A stretch of DNA of 64,000 nt from Verrucomicrobiota bacterium (GTDB taxonomy: Bacteria > Verrucomicrobiota > Verrucomicrobiia > Opitutales > Opitutaceae), in the NCBI GenBank assembly GCA_023426435.1, contig JAFAAS010000018.1, positions 3,767 through 67,766 on the forward strand. Reading direction: 5' to 3'. The notes beneath the pieces were generated by a model, which worked only from the letters and a program-made list of their open reading frames with translations, was not told the origin of the DNA and made no database searches. Shown here one piece after another: positions 1 through 6,455 of the stretch (its first letter is position 1; each line of letters starts with the position of its first letter). Both the position numbers and the translations under genes were made by a program.

Positions 1-30
1 TCTCGGCGGCAGCCCGAGCTGACTCGCAAA

Positions 31-225
31 ATGAACGACTCACTCGAAGAAATCCGCAAATTGCTGCGCGAAGTTTTCACGACGCCGGCAGCAGTCGAAA
101 CTTGGCTCGACACCCCCGACCGCCGCTTCGCTGGTCGCACGCCGCGCGAAGAACTCTCGACGCCGGGCGGCGCTGCACGCGTGCGCGCGCTCGTGCTAGC
201 CGCGATACACGGCATCCCGCCGTAA
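31..225 (+). CDS. ParS/MbcA/Xre-type antitoxin C-terminal-like small protein
   Basis: This 64-residue protein is almost entirely a DUF2384-like domain, the toxin-binding part of ParS/MbcA/Xre antitoxins. The recognisable pattern is AVETWLDTP, then GRTPREEL, then a Gly-Gly-x-x-RV stretch ending in a helix and the terminal IHGIPP. In full-length family members an N-terminal HTH of about 60 residues precedes this domain; here it is missing, so it would be a minimal form. No RES-domain toxin follows in the next 200 bases, and upstream sequence is outside the window, so a toxin partner could lie there. The ATG at 31 has no obvious Shine-Dalgarno sequence. Calling the domain rests on pattern recognition only. 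Confidence 0.6.
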   Translation: MNDSLEEIRKLLREVFTTPAAVETWLDTPDRRFAGRTPREELSTPGGAARVRALVLAAIHGIPP

Positions 226-428
226 CGCCCGGCACCTCCGGCAGCCCGCCTCCCCTCGGCACCCCCGCACCCCGGCGTCCACAGCGCCCGCGGCGGCATC
301 GCTCATCGCGCTTTTTAGCGTCACGCTTTTTAGCGTCGCCCTTGTCCTGCGCGCGCGAGCGCGAGCGCGAGCGCGGAGGGAGGGGGGCTCAGAGGCGGAA
401 TCGCGACGCGTTGTTATCGACGTGTGCT
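226..428. other. Non-coding spacer with short direct repeats
   Basis: No gene is supported in this 203-base spacer. It holds a 13-base direct repeat, GCTTTTTAGCGTC, at 310-322 and 325-337, followed by a GCGAGC-type tandem tract around 350-374. A frame stays open here in phase with the next gene, but its translation is Arg/Pro-rich low-complexity sequence, so the gene start is placed at 429 instead. Confidence 0.5.
410..417 (+). promoter_or_regulatory. GTTGTTAT motif 11 nt before a start codon
   Basis: GTTGTTAT lies 11 bases upstream of the ATG at 429. Related TGTTA-containing motifs stand 8-12 bases before the starts at 2157, 3091 and 3527. It may be a -10-like promoter element giving a very short leader, or a translation signal; no AGGAGG-like sequence is present. 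Confidence 0.4.
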
Positions 429-1553
429 ATGAATACTACTCAGCACGCGCAACAACACATCGTCGATCCAGCTCTCATTCCCGAAGAAGACAAAATCCCG
501 CTCGGGCCCGTCGAGCACGGCGAGCTTAGTCACGGAGACTGGAATGCTGGCGGGACAAAACGTTTTTGGGGCATGCGAAAGGGACGCCCGTATTTTGTTA
601 CGACTGAGAAATTTGCGGAATTAACCGCGCGCAAAAACGAAGACGAAGCGCGTCGTCGCGAAGAGCTTAAGGGCACGCTTCGTGGCGAGGCGCTGACTAT
701 GTTGTATCAAGCGCGTTCGCGCAGTCGCGACGAAGAGAACGGTATCTGCACGCTGACTGTAGAAGATATCGAACGCAAAATCATCGAGACGTGCGGCATT
801 TGCCCGATCTTAAAGATTGCTTTTCAGAAACATACGAAATTCGCGATGTCGATCGATCGTGTGATCCCTGAATTGAAATATATCGCAGGGAACATTCGCA
901 TTATTGCCTTGATTTGCAACGAGTTGAAGGGCGCTGGAACGGACCCTGAGGTGCTCCGGAAACTTGGGCGATGGAAACTGTTTCTGGAAGCGCAGAACGC
1001 TGCTGATGCTGTGCAAGACGACGAGTCGTTTTTCGCGGCAAAAGTGAGCGATCACGTCGATGCGATCGCCGGCTTGCGGAGCGGAAAACCGCTCGTGCAA
1101 TCGACGCACAAACCGAACCGTCGGTTCGGGCCGGAAGCATATGCTAAACGTTTGCTCGATAGCGCGTTGAAAAAGTTCAGCGCCGCGCCGAGCGGCGATG
1201 CGCTCACGATCGCCGACGTTCTCGATCTGCTCGCGCGCGCGGGCGGCCGCTGCCCTGTGACCGGCGTCCGGTTCGCTCGATCGAACGGCGTCGCTGGCAC
1301 TGATCCGCGCGACCGCGCGGTTTTGCATGTTATCGTTGCATCCCGCGGTCTCGTTCGCGGCAACGTGCGCATCGTGAGCATTCGCGCATCTGAATACGCG
1401 CACAACGTGCTCACGTCTGCGCAAATTTTTGCGACAGCGGATTACATCGCGAGCAATCAGATCGAAGTGCGCGAGCATTACACGCAGCTCGCGCAGCAGA
1501 AGCCTGCTGCGGTCGAACAACCCGCAGCGGCGACGACGGAGGTCGCGCTATGA
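429..1553 (+). CDS. Protein with two HNH-like (CP-DR-GN) repeats
   Basis: The 374-residue product has two similar segments. Repeat 1 (about residues 90-168) reads leucine-rich helix, TVEDI, CGICP at 122-126, SIDR at 141-144, YIAGNIRI at 151-158 and NELKG at 164-168. Repeat 2 (about 240-326) has TIADV, GRCPVTG at 273-279, a DR-like DRAV stretch, and GNVRIVS at 311-317. The order CP, S-x-DR, GY-x-x-GN-x-x-I, N-x-x-K is known from small phage HNH/endonuclease VII-like proteins. The second copy has lost the SxDR residues (it reads VLHVI), so it may be structural only. The stop overlaps the start of the ERCC4-type nuclease gene (ATGA), which suggests coupled translation. The ATG at 429 was chosen because the upstream open frame is low-complexity. 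Nuclease activity is inference. Confidence 0.6.
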   Translation: MNTTQHAQQHIVDPALIPEEDKIPLGPVEHGELSHGDWNAGGTKRFWGMRKGRPYFVTTEKFAELTARKNEDEARRREELKGTLRGEALTMLYQARSRSRDEENGICTLTVEDIERKIIETCGICPILKIAFQKHTKFAMSIDRVIPELKYIAGNIRIIALICNELKGAGTDPEVLRKLGRWKLFLEAQNAADAVQDDESFFAAKVSDHVDAIAGLRSGKPLVQSTHKPNRRFGPEAYAKRLLDSALKKFSAAPSGDALTIADVLDLLARAGGRCPVTGVRFARSNGVAGTDPRDRAVLHVIVASRGLVRGNVRIVSIRASEYAHNVLTSAQIFATADYIASNQIEVREHYTQLAQQKPAAVEQPAAATTEVAL

Positions 1554-2155
1554 GCTCCGATTTCGCGCCGCTCTCGCTGCTCAAGCACGCGTCTGAATGT
1601 CGCTCGTTTTTGCCTACGATCGTCGTCGATTCTCGCGAGCAAACGCCGCTCATTTTTTCACGCCTCGCTGCGCGATACCTGCGCGGCGAAGAGGGCGAAG
1701 GGCTCACGAGCGGAGACTACTCAATTTCCGGACTCGAAGATCAGTTCGCAATCGAACGCAAATCTGTCGCTGATCTCGTCGCGTCTGTCACCCGCGAACG
1801 CGACCGCTTCTCCCGCGAACTGCATCGACTTCGCGGCTACCGTTTCGCGCGCGTTGTCGTCACGGGAACTCGTGCGCAAATCGCAGCAGGGGAATATCGT
1901 TCGCGCGCAAATCCAGTCGCAGTGTTGCACAGCATTTCAGCCCTCGAGGCGCGCTACGGTATCCCGTTCGTGTTCGCCGGCGACGAGCATCGCGCCGCCG
2001 GCGCGATCGAGGGATGGGCTTACTGGTTCGCTCGCGCGATCGTCGACGAGACGAACGACTTGATCCGCGGCATCCGCGCAACCGCCGCCGCCCCGGCCCC
2101 CTCCGAGCCCCCCGCGCCCGGGGCGGCGAACGGCGCTAGTGTTATTGCTGCGTGA
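1550..2155 (+). CDS. ERCC4-domain (XPF/Mus81-type) nuclease
   Basis: This 201-residue protein carries the ERCC4 nuclease signature: VDSREQ at 26-31, LTSGDYSI at 52-59 and ERKS at 69-72. These supply the acidic and Lys residues that bind metal in XPF/Mus81-type nucleases (the GDxxxxxERK pattern with D27, D56, E69, K71). It is a stand-alone nuclease domain without the helicase or HhH modules of XPF, as is common in phages and mobile elements. The last 20 residues are Ala/Pro-rich. Its start overlaps the stop of the upstream HNH-like gene by ATGA, and the next gene begins two bases after its stop, so the three genes are probably one unit. Substrate is unknown; branched or flapped DNA is the family's usual target. 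Confidence 0.85.
   Translation: MSSDFAPLSLLKHASECRSFLPTIVVDSREQTPLIFSRLAARYLRGEEGEGLTSGDYSISGLEDQFAIERKSVADLVASVTRERDRFSRELHRLRGYRFARVVVTGTRAQIAAGEYRSRANPVAVLHSISALEARYGIPFVFAGDEHRAAGAIEGWAYWFARAIVDETNDLIRGIRATAAAPAPSEPPAPGAANGASVIAA
2137..2144 (+). promoter_or_regulatory. TAGTGTTA motif before a start codon
   Basis: TAGTGTTA occurs inside the 3' end of the ERCC4 nuclease gene, 12 bases before the ATG at 2157. An identical octamer is found at 3073-3080 before the next gene. TAGTGT resembles a TAnnnT -10 element. Confidence 0.4.
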
Positions 2156-2156
2156 A

Positions 2157-3041
2157 ATGAATTCGACTACGCAATCAACACCTACGATCTCTCCGGAAGC
2201 CATCGCCGCGGCCCGCGCTGCGATTCTCGCCGAATTCGGCAACGACGTCACGTTCCGCATGTCGCACCTGCCCCCGGTCGTGCACCACGCCGCTCCTTCT
2301 CCCGCACCGGCACCGGCGCCTGCGGCAGCACCGGCAGCCCCGGTTCCGGCGGCAGCACCGGTAGCCAGCGTTCCGGTTCCCGCTGCTCCGGCACCGGTTC
2401 CGGTTCCGGGCGCGCAAGCCGGCGGCGACGAGCCGTATCGCTTGCCTTATCTCGTCGTCGTTCGTGGCAATGGCGAAGCGGTGAAGCGCCACCCGCGCTC
2501 GATGGGCTGCCTCGAGTATGACAAGCGCACGATTCTTGAAAAATGCTTAATGATACCCTTCGGTTTCAGGCGCTACTACGAAGAGTGCCGCCGCGGTGGC
2601 CGCCCGGTGCATTATCGCGACAAAAAACGCTGGTCGTGCTTCGCAGACGCATCGATTGAAGGCTACAACACGTTTTCGCGCGATCGGAATGCTGCGAATC
2701 TCGTCGATCCCGTCGGCGTCTTGGAATGCCTCGTTTCCGGGCCGCCGAGCGACGTCAGCGGGGATTTTTGGCTCGAGGTCGGCGATGCGCGCTATGCGCC
2801 GGCGCAAGTGCCGATGCGGCACGGGGAATACCGGCTGGTTTTCGACAAATTGCGCTCTGCTGGCGTGCGCGACGAAATCACCGGAATCCCGGTTTATTCG
2901 CGTATTCACGAGCTTGTGACAGCTGGGGACAAATTTGAGATCACGGCGAAACCCATCGCGCTAACGACAGATGCTGAACGCGAGCGAATCCGCAGTGCGA
3001 TGACAGCGCTGTTGGGCGCGCGTTTTAAAAGCGGCCTCTGA
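2157..3041 (+). CDS. Unrecognised element protein with Ala/Pro linker
   Basis: I do not recognise this 294-residue protein. The first 40 residues form a helix-prone segment, followed by an Ala/Pro/Val-rich linker at roughly residues 42-86 and then a globular region. The globular part contains RLPYLVVVRGNGEAVKRHP, a Cys/Arg/Tyr-rich stretch FRRYYEECRRGGRPVHY, and a C-terminal helical tail. No catalytic motif stands out. The DNA of the linker is itself repetitive (CCGGTTCCGG-type units). The ATG at 2157 was chosen over an in-frame GTG at 2139 because the shared TGTTA motif sits just before it. Position between a nuclease and a membrane protein in an integrase-bounded block suggests a DNA-processing or structural role in the element, but this is only context. 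Confidence 0.6.
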   Translation: MNSTTQSTPTISPEAIAAARAAILAEFGNDVTFRMSHLPPVVHHAAPSPAPAPAPAAAPAAPVPAAAPVASVPVPAAPAPVPVPGAQAGGDEPYRLPYLVVVRGNGEAVKRHPRSMGCLEYDKRTILEKCLMIPFGFRRYYEECRRGGRPVHYRDKKRWSCFADASIEGYNTFSRDRNAANLVDPVGVLECLVSGPPSDVSGDFWLEVGDARYAPAQVPMRHGEYRLVFDKLRSAGVRDEITGIPVYSRIHELVTAGDKFEITAKPIALTTDAERERIRSAMTALLGARFKSGL

Positions 3042-3072
3042 GCGGCACCGGCGGCGAAACGTTGACGCGCGG

Positions 3073-3080
3073 TAGTGTTA
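3073..3080 (+). promoter_or_regulatory. TAGTGTTA motif before a start codon
   Basis: TAGTGTTA lies 10 bases before the ATG at 3091, in the 49-base gap after the preceding gene. It is identical to the octamer at 2137-2144. Confidence 0.4.
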
Positions 3081-3090
3081 GTAAGAAGCG

Positions 3091-3480
3091 ATGAATACAC
3101 CTACCGCGCCTGCTCCTTCTCGCTTCGCCTCAGCCATTTTCGGCAAACACGACGAAATGCAATGCATCTGGTCGCTCTGGTGGCTCTCTGTCGCCGCGCA
3201 GTCGCTCGATTTGCTGACGACGTGCAGCAATATCGCAATCGGCATGTCTGAAGCTAACCCTGTGTCCGCCGGCATCCTCGCCGCCCGCGGCGACATCGGA
3301 TTCGCAGCGGCAAAGGTCGCAGTATGCGCATTCGTCGCGTTTCTCGTTGTCTGCGTGCAACGCGGAGACGATCACAAAAAAGCGAGGGCGGCTCTCGCAA
3401 TCGCGGTGTGCGTTGCGCTCACAATGAGCGCGGTTTTCTGGAACGTCGCTGTCGCGTGTTACGCGCTGCTCGACGCTTGA
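3091..3480 (+). CDS. Small three-to-four-helix membrane protein (DUF5658-like)
   Basis: The 129-residue product has hydrophobic segments at about 27-45, 70-87 and 99-127, so it is an integral membrane protein with its N-terminus rich in Ala and Pro. The pattern AAQSLDLLTTC followed by SEANPVSAG matches the D-x-x-TT ... EANP signature of small DUF5658-type membrane proteins, whose function is unknown. It lies between an unrecognised element protein and the excisionase-like gene. In phage-like elements such proteins can be holin-like or exclusion proteins, but nothing here shows that. Confidence 0.6.
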   Translation: MNTPTAPAPSRFASAIFGKHDEMQCIWSLWWLSVAAQSLDLLTTCSNIAIGMSEANPVSAGILAARGDIGFAAAKVAVCAFVAFLVVCVQRGDDHKKARAALAIAVCVALTMSAVFWNVAVACYALLDA

Positions 3481-3512
3481 GGCGCAGCCGAAAAATCGAT
3501 CGGTCGCGGTGT

Positions 3513-3518
3513 TGTTAT
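3513..3518 (+). promoter_or_regulatory. TGTTAT motif before a start codon
   Basis: The sequence GTGTTGTTATC contains TGTTAT 8 bases before the ATG at 3527. The longer GTTGTTATC core is shared with the motif before the gene at 429. Confidence 0.35.
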
Positions 3519-3526
3519 CTGTCGAG

Positions 3527-3742
3527 ATGTCGCACTCAGCACTGACATCTGCCAGCAACTCGAATCGACTGCTCACTTCTAGCGAAGTAATGCAGCGACT
3601 CGGCTACAAATGCCGCAAAGCGTTTTGGCATCTCGTCTACTCACAAGGACTACCATGCGTGAGGCTTAACGCTCGTGTCATACGTTTCGCGCCTTCTGCA
3701 GTCGAAGCGTGGCTATGTCAGCGTAGCAGCGACGCGAATTAA
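3527..3742 (+). CDS. Excisionase-like helix-turn-helix protein
   Basis: This 71-residue protein has the layout of AlpA/excisionase winged-helix DNA-binding proteins: LLTSSEVMQRLGY (helix-turn-helix entry), then a short wing with LPCVRLNARVIRF and SAVEAWL (the usual x-x-V-x-x-W-L helix). Such proteins direct excision and repress integrase genes. A GTG at 3509 is an alternative start in the same frame; the ATG at 3527 is preferred because it leaves the TGTTAT motif upstream. Its stop codon TAA shares bases with the integrase stop on the other strand (TTAA at 3739-3742), so the two genes meet tail to tail, which is a typical int/xis neighbourhood though usually in the same orientation. Confidence 0.7.
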   Translation: MSHSALTSASNSNRLLTSSEVMQRLGYKCRKAFWHLVYSQGLPCVRLNARVIRFAPSAVEAWLCQRSSDAN

Positions 3743-5211
3743 TCAGATGCGTCTGGCGTGAAGCTCGCAGGCGCAAGGTTCGCGAGCGCAATCATCGGAT
3801 CCGCTGCTGCGATCTTCGCAGCTTTCGCCGCTTTCGCTGCCCGCGCTTTCGCGAGGTTTGCCGCGATCGCAGCCAGTTTTTTCGGCGATGCGCTTTTCCC
3901 GCCTGCGGCGCCGTTTTCGGCAGCGGTCTTTTGGGTGAGACGCTCGTAGTGCGTCCGGCAATACTCGGGCGTAAGCTGATACCATTCGAGCGCTTGAGCG
4001 TGATCGACTTCTGCGCGGTAGTGTCTGTGAATTTTAGCGACCGAAGTGCCTGCATCTGCCGCGATCGCATCGATCTTCTTTTCGATCTGCATGCGGTAGC
4101 TGATGTAACTGTGCCTGAAGCAATTTTCGGGCAGCTTTAATCCAAGATTTTGCCCGATGGCTCGGATACGATCGAGCGCGTGCCTCTCGCAAATACATCC
4201 CTTTCGCTGCTCCTCCGGCACGGTCGCGAGCCATGCAGCAACCCATGGTAGAATTGGCACCTTTCGGCGCGACGGTGTGTTTATTTTCGCAGCTGTGACT
4301 CGCAAAAACGGAGACTCTGATTTGTCGGCTGGCTCGAGATGGATGTCGGACCAAAGCTGACGCAGTTGCTTGCGCGTCTTTTCGCCGCTCTGCGAATTGA
4401 GCTTCTTTTTCCCGCTACGTTTGCCGTGAATTTCATCACTGCGAACTCCTAAAGCGGCAACCGCAAGCGGAGCGACGTAATGCGGGTGATAGTCGCGCAA
4501 ATACATCAGCAGCTGCCCGAGCGCTTTGGGCGTGCATACGCCCGGCGGCGAAGGATCCTCGCGAGCGCGATCAACACGCGAAATCGCGGTCACCTTTTCC
4601 GCCGGCAGATACTCTTTTCGGAGCGCCCAGTTCCAGAGTGCTGTCGCTTTTTTTCGCAGATCGTTGCGCGTCACGCCGTTGGCCCAGCGTTGAAAAAATA
4701 TCTCTAACTCAGCTGGGCTGATCGTATCCAGAAACCGGCTACGGAATGCAGTCGGATCGTCTTTCTTCGCGAGCGGCGAGAGCTTTGCTCGATAGGTCCT
4801 CTCGTATTGCAACCCACGCGATTCTCCCGCCGCGATGAACTCGTCGATCGCGTCTTCGATTTTGATGCGATTGAACCCGAGCAGTTGCTTCTGCTCGTCC
4901 TTCGCCGCGCGCCACTCCCGCAATGCAATTAGGGGTGTGGCATCGTTGCCGACGAGCTTGCGCAGCAGCAGGAGCTCGTCGCGGTCCTCTTTCGTCATTT
5001 GCGCAGATTGCACCTCGCCGACCGCTAACTTGCTCATGTGCAGATCGAGCGCGTCGCGCACTTTTTGAAGCTGCGTCGATTGCTTGATCGTCTTGCCGCC
5101 GCAAACTGCTTTGAACACGTAGCCGCTTGCACTCTCAGCGTGAACGAAACGGAAGATCGTTCCAGCGATCGGACCTTTCTTAACGTGAAGCGGAAATTCA
5201 GGTTTAGGCAT
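3739..5211 (-). CDS. Tyrosine recombinase / phage-type integrase
   Basis: The 490-residue protein is a divergent tyrosine recombinase. The core-binding region spans about 115-205 and the catalytic domain about 225-405. Likely catalytic residues are R257 in LGVRSDEI, Lys near 309 in VTAAKINT, R366-H367 in ENCFRHSYIS, and the nucleophile Y398 in KIHRHYRAE. The usual HxxR histidine is replaced by Asn (N363) and the usual GH histidine by Thr (GTS at 388-390); variants like this occur in integrases of genomic islands. A long Ala/Lys-rich tail (about 430-490) follows the catalytic domain. It probably integrates the element that includes the genes to its left; the attachment site should lie just beyond its start, but no tRNA is visible there. 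Confidence 0.85.
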   Translation of the reverse strand: MPKPEFPLHVKKGPIAGTIFRFVHAESASGYVFKAVCGGKTIKQSTQLQKVRDALDLHMSKLAVGEVQSAQMTKEDRDELLLLRKLVGNDATPLIALREWRAAKDEQKQLLGFNRIKIEDAIDEFIAAGESRGLQYERTYRAKLSPLAKKDDPTAFRSRFLDTISPAELEIFFQRWANGVTRNDLRKKATALWNWALRKEYLPAEKVTAISRVDRAREDPSPPGVCTPKALGQLLMYLRDYHPHYVAPLAVAALGVRSDEIHGKRSGKKKLNSQSGEKTRKQLRQLWSDIHLEPADKSESPFLRVTAAKINTPSRRKVPILPWVAAWLATVPEEQRKGCICERHALDRIRAIGQNLGLKLPENCFRHSYISYRMQIEKKIDAIAADAGTSVAKIHRHYRAEVDHAQALEWYQLTPEYCRTHYERLTQKTAAENGAAGGKSASPKKLAAIAANLAKARAAKAAKAAKIAAADPMIALANLAPASFTPDASD

Positions 5212-5587
5212 TGTTGAAGCGGGCCAGGTCAGCCTATCCAGAGATAACTAAGAATTTCTAAGAAGAACAGCGACTAATTCACACCTACAAGTCCCTTCTT
5301 TCCGTTGGTTTCTTGCAGAACCTAGTTGGCGGAAAGCCTTCGCATCTATCGTTCCGGTCGCGGTTTACGTCGTAGTTTGCCCGAGCGCGCAAAGCGCAGC
5401 TTAATTCCCCGTGAGGGCGCCAACTCAACCTCTTCTCAGAGGTCAACATCGTCGGAATCCTCCGCGATCGTCGGCGCCCGGCGAACAACGACACAGCGCC
5501 CCGCCACGCTCCCGCCCACGGGGCCGTTCAACCCCATGAATTTCCCGCTGTTCGTCATTCCCGCACACGCCGTTTCCGTTGCGAAGA
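5212..5587. other. Spacer between integrase and carbohydrate genes; probable island edge
   Basis: This 376-base stretch has no supported gene. It separates a mobile-element block from a chromosomal-looking carbohydrate cluster, so the element boundary and the promoters of the integrase (minus) and the RraA-like gene (plus) are expected here. Apart from the CTAAGAA repeat I see no tRNA, clear terminator or long inverted repeat. Confidence 0.5.
5248..5264. repeat. CTAAGAA direct repeat upstream of the integrase
   Basis: CTAAGAA occurs at 5248-5254 and 5258-5264, separated by TTT, 37 bases upstream of the integrase start. The patch is AT-rich compared with its surroundings. It could be an integrase arm site, part of the attachment region or an operator. 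The other element boundary is outside the window, so an att core cannot be defined. Confidence 0.3.
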
Positions 5588-6442
5588 ATGAAGCCTCCCC
5601 ACCCCGCTTTCCGTCTCGCGATCGCGATTTCCTGTCTCGCCGCCATCTCGATCCCCGCTGCCCATTCGAGTGAAGCCGCCGCTGAGACGCTGCGCGCCGG
5701 CAGCACGCTGATCGCCACCTCCGTCTATACACCCGAGGAAGATCAGTCGTTGCTCGAAGCCTTCGCCGATCTCCGCGTGTCCGATGTCAGCGACGGCATG
5801 GACGTCGCCGGCCTGAAAAACGTCGGTCTCGTCGATCCCGCCATCGCTCCACTCTGGCGCGACACCAAGAATTTCAAACATCGCGTCGTTGGCATCGCCG
5901 TCACCGCTCGCTACGTGCCCACTCAGCAGCCCCCCGCACCCGAAGGCGCCGCCCAACAGTTCAACCCGTGGATGGTGAACTGGTATCGCACACGCTCCTC
6001 CGAAGCGTTCCAGAAAGTCCTGCGTCCGGGCTCGGTCCTGGTGATCGAGGACGCCGCCGACGCCGACGTCGGCTCGATCGGCTCCAACAACATCATGTCC
6101 TGGCAACTCGCCGGCTGCGTGGGCGTCGTCACCAACGGCGGCGCGCGCGACACCGACGAGATCATCGCCCAGGAGGTCCCGCTCTACTACCGCCAGCCCG
6201 CCCGCGGCATCCGGCCAGGCCGCAACGATCTCGAATCCGTCAATCGACCCGTCGTCATCGGCGGCGTGCTCGTCAACCCCGGCGATGTCGTCGTCGCCGA
6301 CGGCGATGGCGTGGTCGTCGTCCCCCGCGCCAAGGCCCAACTGGTCGCCGACTACGCGCGCTACACGCTCAACTGGGACAAGAACTCGCGCAAAAAACTC
6401 TACGAGCGCGCCGGGCGCCCCGCCGACGCATCCGTAAAATAA
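5588..6442 (+). CDS. Secreted RraA-family protein (demethylmenaquinone methyltransferase-like / aldolase fold)
   Basis: This 284-residue protein has a signal peptide (hydrophobic 8-23, with small residues before SSEA), then an RraA-type domain. Family marks are VSDVSDGMD at 65-72, GSIGSNNI at 162-169 replacing the usual G-x-GEL, NGGARD at 183-188 with the Arg-Asp pair used by HMG/CHA aldolases, and GDVVVADGDGVVVVP at 232-246. RraA-fold proteins include pyruvate aldolases and an RNase E inhibitor; a signal peptide is unusual for either role. Start ATG 5588 was preferred to a TTG at 5579. It precedes a secreted glycosidase-like gene by 13 bases, so the two are probably co-transcribed. Whether it is an active aldolase is open because the normal GEL loop is altered. 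Confidence 0.75.
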   Translation: MKPPHPAFRLAIAISCLAAISIPAAHSSEAAAETLRAGSTLIATSVYTPEEDQSLLEAFADLRVSDVSDGMDVAGLKNVGLVDPAIAPLWRDTKNFKHRVVGIAVTARYVPTQQPPAPEGAAQQFNPWMVNWYRTRSSEAFQKVLRPGSVLVIEDAADADVGSIGSNNIMSWQLAGCVGVVTNGGARDTDEIIAQEVPLYYRQPARGIRPGRNDLESVNRPVVIGGVLVNPGDVVVADGDGVVVVPRAKAQLVADYARYTLNWDKNSRKKLYERAGRPADASVK

Positions 6443-6455
6443 CTACACCTTCGCA

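Noticed and set aside
102..428. N-terminal extension of the HNH-like gene
   Set aside because: The frame is open but its translation is Arg/Pro/Ser-rich low-complexity sequence, partly from short DNA repeats, and it overlaps the antitoxin-like gene out of frame.
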